From a virus, in IMG/VR virus record IMGVR_UViG_3300035698_018213, positions 1 through 20,693 of that record: a stretch of DNA of 20,693 nt; one strand, written 5' to 3'. The notes beneath the pieces were generated by a model. The model worked only from the letters and a program-made list of their open reading frames with translations, was not told the origin of the DNA and ran no database searches. A program made the position numbers and the translations under genes. Below are positions 7,050 through 13,877 of this stretch, one piece after another; the stretch's first letter is position 1; every line of letters begins with the position of its first letter.

Positions 7050-7553
7050 ATGAAAACTGTAAAAGAATATTTAAATTCAACTAAGGGATATAATCCTCAT
7101 GTATCTTATAAAGAAATGTGTGATGGACAAAAAGATGTTGAAGAAGAACTCACTGGTCCTGGTGGACATGTTCCTGATGGTAGTGGACCATGTGGTTTAG
7201 GAAATGGTCCAGGAAATGGAAAAGGAGATGGAACTGGTTTAGAAGAAGAACAAGTTGAAAGTCAATTTGGAGATTTTCCAATGGATGCATTTCATGCAGG
7301 TTTAGAAACAGAATTAGCAGAACATCCAGAAGTTGGTGCAATGGGAGCAGCACAATTAGTTTTAGATCATCTTAAAGAAGACTCACAATATTATACTAAA
7401 GGAGAAGGTGAAATTGTGGATGAAGCAACTGGTATGACAACAAGAGTATCAAAGCCCGGTTATCATTGGGTTATGGGAAAGACTGGTGATTGGCAAGAAC
7501 TAAAAATAGAAACAGATGAAGAACCCATTAATGCTTTAAAAGTAGATCAATAA
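7050..7553 (+). CDS. Glycine-rich DUF5661-like phage protein
   Basis: ATG at 7050 is preferred to the in-frame ATGs at 7031/7035 because CGAGG lies just before it and after them. The first part (MKTVKEYLNSTKGYNPHVSY) resembles the short N-terminal segment of phage structural proteins. A Gly/Pro-rich section follows (GGHVPDGSGPCGLGNGPGNG), a pattern I have seen in phage proteins near portal genes. A helical domain comes next (GLETELAEHPEV, then LVLDHLKEDSQYYTK), which matches the DUF5661 pattern xALDHLxExPxYYTxL. The C-terminal part (PGYHWVMGKTGDWQE) is a small separate segment. Function of DUF5661 is unknown. Family call is from pattern memory. Confidence 0.65.
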   Translation: MKTVKEYLNSTKGYNPHVSYKEMCDGQKDVEEELTGPGGHVPDGSGPCGLGNGPGNGKGDGTGLEEEQVESQFGDFPMDAFHAGLETELAEHPEVGAMGAAQLVLDHLKEDSQYYTKGEGEIVDEATGMTTRVSKPGYHWVMGKTGDWQELKIETDEEPINALKVDQ

Positions 7554-7558
7554 GTAAA

Positions 7559-8326
7559 ATGCCGAAACTAACATACGACCCCACAGGAACAGTAAAACAA
7601 CAATCACAATTGGCTGTTGGTATAAGACAACAGTATCGTGATGCTTTAAAGACTATTGAAGATCATTTAAAGAAAAATCGAAAGACTGTGGAACGTATGA
7701 TTGTTTCAGAGGCAACTATTGGGATTGATGCAATTGATTTTATTATGAATGGGATGTCTGGTGTTAACGAAAATATGAAGCCGTTAGTGTATGGAGTACT
7801 GGGAAGTGTTTGGAATAAATCAAATCTAGATACATCAAAAATGTTAGGTAATAAAATCATAAGAACAGATGTTGATGTTTTAAGAGCAGTACAAAATAAT
7901 TCCTTTGGTTATATTCAGAAATTAACAGAAGACAATAAAGCAAATCTTAGAAGAATATTAACCGATGGTGTAACACAAGGGGACAGCATAACTGATATAT
8001 CAAAAGAGATACGTCAAAGTTTTAGAACAACTTCATATCGTTCAGAATTAATTGCAAGAACTGAAGTAATACGTTCTTATAATGAGGGTGCAATGAGTAC
8101 CATGAAAACTGCTGGTGTTAAAAAATATAAATGGAAAGCAGCATTGGACGAAGTGACAGGTGATCTTGATAGATGGTTGAATGGACAAACATTTCCCATG
8201 GGACAGAAAGGAACATTTACAACAACAGTAAATGGAAAACAATATACTGTTCATAAATCTCCTAAACCAGTAGTAGACACACATCCTAATTGTAGATGTC
8301 GTACAATACCAGTGGTGAACGTTTAG
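7559..8326 (+). CDS. Mu F-like minor head (head morphogenesis) protein
   Basis: A minor capsid protein needed for head assembly, usually bound to the portal and sometimes ejected with the DNA. The N-terminal 160 residues are helical. The family core starts at ELIARTEVIRSYNEGAM (163-179), continues with KYKWKAALDE, and ends with the signature HPNCRCRT (242-249). Length of 255 residues is typical of the short single-domain form. ATG at 7559 lacks an obvious Shine-Dalgarno site but follows the previous stop by only five bases, suggesting coupled translation. Placement downstream of the portal is the usual one, although four extra small genes separate them here. Confidence 0.9.
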   Translation: MPKLTYDPTGTVKQQSQLAVGIRQQYRDALKTIEDHLKKNRKTVERMIVSEATIGIDAIDFIMNGMSGVNENMKPLVYGVLGSVWNKSNLDTSKMLGNKIIRTDVDVLRAVQNNSFGYIQKLTEDNKANLRRILTDGVTQGDSITDISKEIRQSFRTTSYRSELIARTEVIRSYNEGAMSTMKTAGVKKYKWKAALDEVTGDLDRWLNGQTFPMGQKGTFTTTVNGKQYTVHKSPKPVVDTHPNCRCRTIPVVNV

Positions 8327-8332
8327 AATAAA

Positions 8333-8416
8333 ATGACATATAATATTAGCATGACGGAAAACGTTGTTACATGTATGATGACGGAAATAAGTTATAATGT
8401 AATAATGGAGGATTAA
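8333..8416 (+). CDS. Candidate 27-residue microprotein
   Basis: The 91-base gap after the Mu F gene contains one small frame, ATG 8333 to TAA 8414-8416, which begins seven bases after the Mu F stop and ends one base before the next ATG (8418). The peptide is Met/Thr/Asn-rich. The DNA carries a direct repeat ATGACGGAAA at 8351-8360 and 8378-8387. No good ribosome binding site precedes it. It may be a coupled leader peptide or chance. Confidence 0.25.
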   Translation: MTYNISMTENVVTCMMTEISYNVIMED

Positions 8417-8417
8417 A

Positions 8418-8774
8418 ATGACATCAGTACCAATAAACATATCAATTTTTAGAGGAGATACAAAGGACTGGACTCTCACCGTTATTGATGACGATGGACG
8501 AGTAGATTTAACTGATTGGGCAACAAGACTAACTGTAAAAACAAACAAATCAGATGCAGATGTTGACGCTGTAATTCAAAAAACTGGTGTCAATCTTGTT
8601 GCAGCAAATGGAACTGTCACAATGTCTTTAATAAAATCCGAAACAGTAGACCTTGAAATTAAAGATTATTATTATGATATTCAAATTGATAATACAACTA
8701 CAAGTAAAGTACACACAATAAGAAGCGGAATATTTACAGTTGTTGAAGATATTACAATCACATCATTAGTATAA
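8418..8774 (+). CDS. BppU N-terminal-like beta-sandwich virion protein (118 aa)
   Basis: ATG at 8418 follows TGGAGG. The sequence fits the BppU/baseplate-upper N-terminal pattern closely: IFRGDTKDWTLTVIDDDG near the start, DLTDWATRLTVKT, a central AVIQKTG, SLIKSETVDLEIKDYYYDIQI, and a final GIFTVVEDITIT. In lactococcal phages this fold anchors receptor-binding proteins to the baseplate; stand-alone copies of similar length also occur near head genes in other phages. Here it lies between the Mu F gene and the capsid module, so a head decoration or neck appendage role is more likely than a baseplate role. Family call is from pattern recognition. Confidence 0.8.
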   Translation: MTSVPINISIFRGDTKDWTLTVIDDDGRVDLTDWATRLTVKTNKSDADVDAVIQKTGVNLVAANGTVTMSLIKSETVDLEIKDYYYDIQIDNTTTSKVHTIRSGIFTVVEDITITSLV

Positions 8775-8796
8775 TTTTAAAAAAGAGGCAAACCCA

Positions 8797-9000
8797 ATGG
8801 ACTATGATGAAACTATATTAGAGTGTATTAGAAACAAGTATAAAACAGTGAGAGAGATTAGTTTAGAAACAAAGATCAATTACGGTAGAGTGGGAATTAG
8901 ATTGAAAATGTTACAAAAATATGAACTTGTAGATGATATACAATGTTTTACTAATTCTAGAGGTGTGAAGCCATTAAAGTTTAAAAGTAGACCAAATTAA
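8797..9000 (+). CDS. Winged helix-turn-helix DNA-binding protein (67 aa)
   Basis: ATG at 8797 has AGAGG about ten bases upstream. The short protein has an N-terminal helix (DETILECIRNK), a helix-turn-helix (KTVREISLETKINYGRVGIRLKMLQKY in two overlapping helices, about 16-42), and a wing-like end (ELVDDIQCFTNSRGVKPLKF). This is a minimal winged helix of the kind common in archaeal and phage regulators. Its stop codon lies inside the 22-bp repeat that probably starts the capsid transcript, so it is well placed to regulate that promoter or the structural genes in general. DNA binding is inferred from fold only. Confidence 0.75.
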   Translation: MDYDETILECIRNKYKTVREISLETKINYGRVGIRLKMLQKYELVDDIQCFTNSRGVKPLKFKSRPN

Positions 9001-9018
9001 ATTATTTTTATATATTAA
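8997..9018 (+). promoter_or_regulatory. Putative late promoter: copy 2 of the 22-bp repeat
   Basis: Exact copy of 3878-3899 and 17290-17311. It begins at the stop codon of the winged-helix gene and is followed by a 105-base leader before the capsid module. The core TTTTTATATATT fits an archaeal TATA box. A bacterial reading is also possible: TTAACA at 9015-9020 with TATATA about 16 to 18 bases later. Confidence 0.55.
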
Positions 9019-9057
9019 CAAGTAGATAATTCTTATTATATATATTTTTTAAACATT

Positions 9058-9109
9058 TCCGTGTGGAAAAGGGATAGTTTCTTGGGTTTAACCTTTCTTT
9101 CCGCACGGA
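9058..9109 (+). promoter_or_regulatory. Long leader hairpin before the capsid module
   Basis: Positions 9058-9069 pair with 9098-9109 (arms TCCGTGTGGAAA and TTTCCGCACGGA), 12 pairs with one G-U, plus possible inner AAAGG/CCTTT pairing. The GC-rich arms stand out from the AT-rich surroundings. The hairpin ends just before the GAGGG ribosome binding site and ATG 9124. No long T-tract follows, so it is more likely a leader, stability or translation-control element than a terminator. Confidence 0.65.
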
Positions 9110-9123
9110 TACGAGGGATTATT

Positions 9124-9354
9124 ATGACTAATAAAATAGAGAATATTAACGAGCTACAAACAGTATATCTTGTGCAAGTTGGTGATCGTGTTACTAAAGG
9201 TTCTAAACAGGGCCAAATTGTTTCTATGAATAAAGATAAAGCAATCGTATCTTATGATGGTGGTGTTTTTAAAGAAGAACCTTTGGAGTCTTTGACACCA
9301 GTACAAGAAACATGTGCGAAGAAGTATTTAGATGAAATGAGAGGCCGTAACTAA
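9124..9354 (+). CDS. Small SH3/KOW-like beta protein (76 aa)
   Basis: ATG at 9124 is chosen because GAGGG precedes it and the in-frame extension to GTG 9061 would run through the leader hairpin and has no ribosome binding site. The protein has a short helical start, then a compact beta barrel pattern (VQVGDRVTKGSKQGQIVSMN, KAIVSYDGGVFKEEPLESL) typical of SH3/KOW-like small domains, and a short helical end. Small proteins like this occur just before prohead protease genes. No catalytic motif. It is the first gene of the capsid transcript; the protease starts two bases after its stop. Confidence 0.65.
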   Translation: MTNKIENINELQTVYLVQVGDRVTKGSKQGQIVSMNKDKAIVSYDGGVFKEEPLESLTPVQETCAKKYLDEMRGRN

Positions 9355-9355
9355 G

Positions 9356-10240
9356 ATGAAAGTTTACGAAAAGGTTTGGTTATCTCCTCAACAATTTAAG
9401 ATAGTTGAAACTTATGATGATAAAGATAGTGCTAAAGATTCCAGTTCTGTTCCAATAGGAGTAAAAATGAGAGGGACTGCCATTCATGGAGACACAGCAA
9501 CTAGAAATGGTATATCATATACTACACCATCACTGTCATCTTACTGTGATAGATTCAAAGAGCGTGGTAGATTTATTCCAATGCTTGACACACATAACGA
9601 TTCTTCTATAAGAACACACCCACCATTTGGACATATTGAAAATCTTAAAATGGATGGTAATAAATTATTGTATGAAGGAGATATTGACCCAGAAGAAAAA
9701 ATGTTCTTACGTAAAGCAAAACGAGGAGATTTAGGAGAGGTAAGCATACAAGCTATTGTAGATCAGATTGATGAACAAGAAAATGAAGAGACTGGAGAAA
9801 CAGTAGTTGTTGCTAATGTTAGAGAACTTCTAGAAATAAGTCCCGTAACAATAGCTGGTAGTAGAGATTCAAATATGCAATTCTTAGAAAAGATTGGAGA
9901 AAAAGTTACAAAAAAAACACTTCATACATTAGAAAAAAAATATGGTTTAGCAGTAACTGAAAAAAGATTAGTTGAAAAATTTAGAAGTGGAATATATAAA
10001 GAGCAAAATGATGAAGACTCAACTGTTCTTAACAACGGGGTTCCAGAAGATAAAGACGAAGAAAATCCAACAGTGAAGAAACCAAATAGAGAAGATGTTA
10101 CTTCGTCAAATAGTGACGGTATAGTTGGAACTAAACTTGGTAAAGATGTTAAGAAAGCACCTGAACCAGAATTAAAAAAACAATTAGAACGTGCTAATTT
10201 ATTAAAAAATTCAACAAAACGAATTAATTTATTGAGGTAA
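9356..10240 (+). CDS. Prohead maturation protease
   Basis: Processes capsid and scaffold proteins during head maturation. The N-terminal 180 residues show the herpesvirus/HK97-type serine protease pattern: PMLDTHND with probable catalytic His80, a glycine-anchored strand (FGHIENL), GEVSIQA with probable catalytic Ser130, and ELLEISPVTIAGSRDS (157-172), equivalent to the ExSLVxxPA segment. The C-terminal 110 residues are charged, helical and linker-like. This tail contains REDVTSSNS at 245-253, nearly identical to REDVTTSNS in the capsid N-terminus, so the tail may be self-cleaved. ATG at 9356 lies two bases after the preceding stop, with little Shine-Dalgarno signal, so coupling is likely. 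Position before scaffold and capsid is standard. Confidence 0.88.
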   Translation: MKVYEKVWLSPQQFKIVETYDDKDSAKDSSSVPIGVKMRGTAIHGDTATRNGISYTTPSLSSYCDRFKERGRFIPMLDTHNDSSIRTHPPFGHIENLKMDGNKLLYEGDIDPEEKMFLRKAKRGDLGEVSIQAIVDQIDEQENEETGETVVVANVRELLEISPVTIAGSRDSNMQFLEKIGEKVTKKTLHTLEKKYGLAVTEKRLVEKFRSGIYKEQNDEDSTVLNNGVPEDKDEENPTVKKPNREDVTSSNSDGIVGTKLGKDVKKAPEPELKKQLERANLLKNSTKRINLLR

Positions 10241-10247
10241 AATAAAA

Positions 10248-11336
10248 ATGACAACAACAAACGCAACAAATAATGTAAGTCATTTAAGTATTGCTACTTT
10301 TGAAATGACGGATGACGTTACAATTACTGCTGGAAATCCTCTTCTACTAACAAGTGGGAAAGTATTACAACCCACATCAACTGCAATTGTGACAACAGCT
10401 ATTGGTGTAGCTAGTTCAACAAAAACTTTTACATCAAAATCAACAACAGGACAACAAGAATATATGGGTGTTATTACAGAAGGCCAATTACTTTTTACAG
10501 GTTTAGTAGAAGCATCAGGTACATATACAACTGCTATTGCCGTCGGCGATTATGTAAGTTTGTATTATGATGGTACAAATTTTTATGTTGTAAAAGATTC
10601 AACTGCTCCAATTGGAAAAGTTATAGATGGAAATGTAGACAGTGGGTCATCTGATGAAACCGCTGATTTGATTATTGATTGTAATTTTGCAGTAGAATCT
10701 ATTAATCCTAACGAAGTGTTCATTTCTGATTACACTTTCAATACACTAGCTGTTAATTCAACATTAGCTGTCACTGGTATTACTACTTTGACTGGTTCAT
10801 TAGTTCTAAATAATAAATTAGCACTAACAGATAGTCAATCAGGTGGAGCAAGTAATGGTTCAGTTATTAAGAAACAATTAGTTGCAGGTGAAGCTTATAC
10901 TGGAACAACAGCCGGAACCATGGTTAAAATGTATGGTGAATCAACGGCAACAGTACCGAGTGGAGAGTTCACAGGTTTTTATGTATCATTAAAAGGTTTA
11001 CATACAGACCCAGGAAATAATACTTCAATAATTTCAGCACACGTACACGCGAGTAATACTACAGTTGTTCATGCAGGATTATGGTTATATGGAGATATGA
11101 CTAATGGTCTGAAAATGAGCGGTTCAACACTAACAAGTGCGCTAGATATTTCAGAAGCTACAGCAGTTACTAATATATTTTCAGTACCCGCTGCAGGTAC
11201 AGCACCAGTTACAGCAAATGCTTTAGTTCCAGCAACGGCACCAGATGCTACTACTGTTGGAGCAGATGCATCGTTAACAGTGGATGTAGCTGGAACACCA
11301 TATTATATTGCTTTGTATGATACATTACATGCATAA
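10248..11336 (+). CDS. Capsid cement (DUF2190-like) protein fused to a fibre-like domain
   Basis: ATG at 10248 with a GAGG site overlapping the protease stop region. Residues about 1-150 match the DUF2190/capsid-cement pattern: GNPLLLTSGKVLQP, TAIGVASSTKTF, a VITEGQLLFTGLVEASG strand pair, AVGDYVSLYYDGTNF, IGKVIDGNVDSG, ADLIIDC. A short repetitive linker (LAVNSTLAVTGITTLTGSL) leads to a C-terminal, Ser/Thr/Gly-rich beta domain ending in ADASLTVDVAGTPYYIALYDTL, a form I associate with phage surface or fibre proteins. Together this suggests a head decoration protein with a protruding outer domain. A hairpin-less T-rich tract follows, so it probably ends a strong transcript. The domain split is inferred. 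Confidence 0.75.
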   Translation: MTTTNATNNVSHLSIATFEMTDDVTITAGNPLLLTSGKVLQPTSTAIVTTAIGVASSTKTFTSKSTTGQQEYMGVITEGQLLFTGLVEASGTYTTAIAVGDYVSLYYDGTNFYVVKDSTAPIGKVIDGNVDSGSSDETADLIIDCNFAVESINPNEVFISDYTFNTLAVNSTLAVTGITTLTGSLVLNNKLALTDSQSGGASNGSVIKKQLVAGEAYTGTTAGTMVKMYGESTATVPSGEFTGFYVSLKGLHTDPGNNTSIISAHVHASNTTVVHAGLWLYGDMTNGLKMSGSTLTSALDISEATAVTNIFSVPAAGTAPVTANALVPATAPDATTVGADASLTVDVAGTPYYIALYDTLHA

Positions 11337-11343
11337 GTAAATA

Positions 11344-11358
11344 TTTTTTTATTTTTTT
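11344..11358 (+). terminator. Hairpin-less T-tract after the cement/fibre gene
   Basis: Two runs of seven T separated by one A follow the stop codon by few bases. No GC-rich hairpin precedes them. U-rich tracts of this kind terminate transcription in archaea; a bacterial intrinsic terminator would need a stem. Confidence 0.45.
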
Positions 11359-11382
11359 ACATTAATTAAACCCGAGGTAAAT

Positions 11383-11715
11383 ATGAAATTAACAATAAAA
11401 GAACGATTAATGGCAACTTCAATAATAGCACCATTATTATTGGCAAATGATTATGAAACTATTAAAATTTTAGTTGAGTTAAAACAAAGTTTGTCTTTTA
11501 CAGATCAAGAACATGAAGATTATGGTCTTGTTTTTACTGGTGATAAAGCTGATTGGAAACCAGAGGTTAACAATCTTGAAAAAGATATATCATTTGGTAA
11601 AGATGCTTTTAAAATAATTAATAATGAACTGAAAAAATTAGATGTTACAAAGAAGTTAACTCAAGATTCGTTGTCTTTGTATGAAAAAATTGTGAATTTT
11701 AAACTGGAGGATTAA
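11383..11715 (+). CDS. Conserved-looking small hypothetical protein (110 aa)
   Basis: ATG at 11383 follows CGAGG. The protein is helical: an N-terminal segment (MKLTIKERLMATSIIAPLLL), a helix (DYETIKILVELKQSLSFTDQ), an EHEDYGLVFTGD turn, and a C-terminal helical part (FKIINNELKKLDVTKKLTQD). It resembles short uncharacterised phage proteins with the order IERLLLLGILP, then IKxLxELxxxLSFTxEEH, then KKLTxExxxLYEKF; I recall the pattern but not a function. It sits between cement and scaffold. Not a signal peptide protein despite the hydrophobic start, because the hydrophobic stretch is short. Confidence 0.65.
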   Translation: MKLTIKERLMATSIIAPLLLANDYETIKILVELKQSLSFTDQEHEDYGLVFTGDKADWKPEVNNLEKDISFGKDAFKIINNELKKLDVTKKLTQDSLSLYEKIVNFKLED

Positions 11716-11721
11716 ATAAAA

Positions 11722-12729
11722 ATGAAAAAAGTAACAAAGGAATTTAAGATGCAAGTGGATGTTACACCACTTGAAGACGAGGACGATAAAATGCAAGATC
11801 AAAATACAGATGACGTTAAAACCGAAGAAAACGGTGAACAAGATATGTCTTCTATTGCTTCAGCTTTGCAAAATATTAATGATGCAATTGCTAATATTGA
11901 TTCAAGATTAAACAACCTTGAAAGTGGCGATAAAATAGAAGAAGAAATTAACGAAGACCCGGTTACAGATGATGATGAAGGAATTATACAAGAAGATTTG
12001 AAAGGAGTTCCTGAAAGACCACAAGGTAAAAAATCAGAAAAACCCGCAACACCTACTGCACAAACTGTACCTAAAGCTGGAGAACAAAATCCAAACCCTA
12101 TTCCACAAGGTCAAACACAAGTAGCTACAGGAGATTCTCCTGGAAATTCAATGGACCCTGCTGGTAATAAAGATGGAGACGACAACGGAGCAGAAGGAAA
12201 AGTTCTAAAACCTAGTAGTGATATTACTAGACCAGCTGTTAAGAAAAATTCTATGGATAGCGACGAAGACGATACAGACGATAAAAAAGAAGAAGCTGTT
12301 GAAGACGACGAAGATAAAAAAGAAGAAGGAATGGAAGGAGACGACCCAAGTAAACCAAAACCTGGTTTGGAAGCACCTGCAAATCCTGATGCAATGAAAC
12401 AATCAGAAAGTTACATTGACGTAGAATTAAAAAGACTAAAAGAACACATGGACAAATTAGAATCTATGAAAAGATCAACTAAAACTGAAGATGTGTTTAA
12501 AGAATCAAATTCAGAAGACCTTACACAGAGACAAAGCGTTGCAGGAAACGTTAGAAGTGAGAGCAAGAACAGAGATGTCAACCTAAGTGCAGACGATGCA
12601 TCAAGATTAGACGCTGCTCAAGAAAACTATTTGGAAACTAAATCAACAGTGGCTAGTACCATTAAAGAATATTTAGCAAAAAGTAGTAGTGTATCACCGG
12701 CGACAAGAAGAATGTTTGGTATGAGATAA
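11722..12729 (+). CDS. Probable capsid scaffolding protein
   Basis: ATG at 11722 follows CTGGAGG. A short N-terminal segment and a coiled coil (about 43-68, SSIASALQNINDAIANIDSR) are followed by a long disordered, very acidic and Pro/Gly-rich region (about 70-225, many Asp/Glu/Lys), a second helical coil (YIDVELKRLKEHMDKLESMK, 231-250), and a basic C-terminal helix ending ATRRMFGMR. This low-complexity acidic/helical layout with a basic capsid-binding end, placed immediately before the major capsid gene, is what scaffolding proteins look like. EDVFKESNS at 256-264 resembles the motif shared by protease and capsid. Length is at the upper end for scaffolds. An internal virion protein is the alternative. 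Confidence 0.7.
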   Translation: MKKVTKEFKMQVDVTPLEDEDDKMQDQNTDDVKTEENGEQDMSSIASALQNINDAIANIDSRLNNLESGDKIEEEINEDPVTDDDEGIIQEDLKGVPERPQGKKSEKPATPTAQTVPKAGEQNPNPIPQGQTQVATGDSPGNSMDPAGNKDGDDNGAEGKVLKPSSDITRPAVKKNSMDSDEDDTDDKKEEAVEDDEDKKEEGMEGDDPSKPKPGLEAPANPDAMKQSESYIDVELKRLKEHMDKLESMKRSTKTEDVFKESNSEDLTQRQSVAGNVRSESKNRDVNLSADDASRLDAAQENYLETKSTVASTIKEYLAKSSSVSPATRRMFGMR

Positions 12730-12757
12730 AACCATTATATACAAGGAGGAAAATAGA

Positions 12758-13792
12758 ATGGGAAACTTAGCTAATAGCGCTATTGAACAAGGCTTTTTTG
12801 AACATGGTAGCAAAATTGCAGAATCCGCAGGTAAATTACTTGTAGGGGACATGTTAAAGAAAGGGGTTTCAATAGAAGCTTTAAAAGAAGATTTAAACCT
12901 TAAAGAAGGTTACAGAACAAGAGAAGACGTTACCACAAGTAACTCTAATGCTTTATATGTTACAGGTCTAGCATCTGTTATTAGAGCGGCAGTTGAACCT
13001 AATATGGTTGGTTTGGAAGTATTACAGTTAAACACTGACCTTATGAATGGTGGTGGAAAAGGAGCAATCCAACTTCCAAAAGAACAAAGAATAACTGCGG
13101 CTGAAGTAGGAGAAGGCGGAACTGTTTCATACACAGGCGTTGGATACACTTCAATAACTGTTACACCTACCAAGAAAATTGCAGCATCAAAAATTACTTG
13201 GGAAATGGTACAAAGAGGAATGATTTCATTAATTACAGCTGAAGCTGCAAGATGCGGAAAAGCACTTGCAAGAAAAGTTGATAGTGACATTATATCTGGA
13301 ATTGAGGCAATTATAACATCTGGAAACAGTAATAGAACTGCAACAGGTGGAGCATCTACAAGAGTATCATATAATGATCTTATTGATGCAAGAGCTGACA
13401 TTGAAGGATATGAGGTTGGTGGATTTCACGCAACTCACCTAATTGTACACCCTGACGATTACGCTGCTTTAAGCAAAGATACTGATTTCAAGAACGCTTT
13501 ATACAGAGCACCCGTAGTAGCTGGTTCTGGTGGAAGTGCAACTGCAACTTTATTCCCAGTAATGGAATACTTTGGAGACGCTAAAATCATAAGAACTGCT
13601 CAAATTACTACTGGAACATCAGTCTTCGTAGATTCAACTGAGCTTGGAACTTTTGTCCAGGAATCAGATGTAGAAGTTGTAGATGGAAGAATTAACGGAA
13701 GCGTTGATACTGAAATTATTGCACTTCAATCATACGGAATTGGTATCCAAAACGTAAGAGCTGCATCCGGCGTTATTATGGCTGCATCTTAA
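12758..13792 (+). CDS. Major capsid protein, HK97 fold
   Basis: Main shell protein. ATG at 12758 has AAGGAGG at good spacing; ATTATATACA just upstream is weakly TATA-like. The N-terminal 55 residues are helical (a delta-domain candidate), followed by REDVTTSNS at 55-63. The mature domain has an N-arm/E-loop region (TDLMNGGGKGAIQLPKEQ), SYTGVGYTSITVTPTKKIAASKITWEM, the long spine helix (AAEAARCGKALARKVDSDII), GFHATHLIVHPDDYAAL in the P/A domain, and a C-terminal strand pair near YGIGIQNVRAASGVIM. Length of 344 residues is typical. The order protease, scaffold, capsid supports the call. The T-rich tract after it suggests a high-level transcript ending here. Confidence 0.93.
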   Translation: MGNLANSAIEQGFFEHGSKIAESAGKLLVGDMLKKGVSIEALKEDLNLKEGYRTREDVTTSNSNALYVTGLASVIRAAVEPNMVGLEVLQLNTDLMNGGGKGAIQLPKEQRITAAEVGEGGTVSYTGVGYTSITVTPTKKIAASKITWEMVQRGMISLITAEAARCGKALARKVDSDIISGIEAIITSGNSNRTATGGASTRVSYNDLIDARADIEGYEVGGFHATHLIVHPDDYAALSKDTDFKNALYRAPVVAGSGGSATATLFPVMEYFGDAKIIRTAQITTGTSVFVDSTELGTFVQESDVEVVDGRINGSVDTEIIALQSYGIGIQNVRAASGVIMAAS

Positions 13793-13820
13793 GATAAAGA
13801 TAACTAATTAATTTTAGGGA

Positions 13821-13856
13821 TTTTTATTTATTTTTTATTTTTTTATTTTATTTTTA
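13821..13856 (+). terminator. Long T-rich tract after the major capsid gene
   Basis: About 36 bases consisting only of T runs broken by single A residues, beginning shortly after the capsid stop. No GC stem precedes it. Fits archaeal U-rich termination; could also limit read-through so that the capsid message is the most abundant. Confidence 0.5.
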
Positions 13857-13877
13857 TAACTAATGGAGGAAAATAAA

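Noticed and set aside
8048-8548. 166-codon - strand frame across the Mu F end and BppU-like start
   Set aside because: Cys/His/Phe-rich shadow of two well supported + strand genes; no ribosome binding site or family pattern.
9061-9123. 21-codon upstream extension of the SH3-like gene from GTG 9061
   Set aside because: No ribosome binding site before the GTG, and the segment is the long leader hairpin; GAGGG fits ATG 9124.
12910-13401. 163-codon open frame on the - strand opposite the capsid gene
   Set aside because: Fully inside the strongly supported capsid gene, hydrophobic pattern from antisense reading, and no other - strand gene in the window.
13863-13877. Earlier ATG for the small beta-rich head protein
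   Set aside because: The ATG overlaps the TGGAGG ribosome binding site used for ATG 13878.
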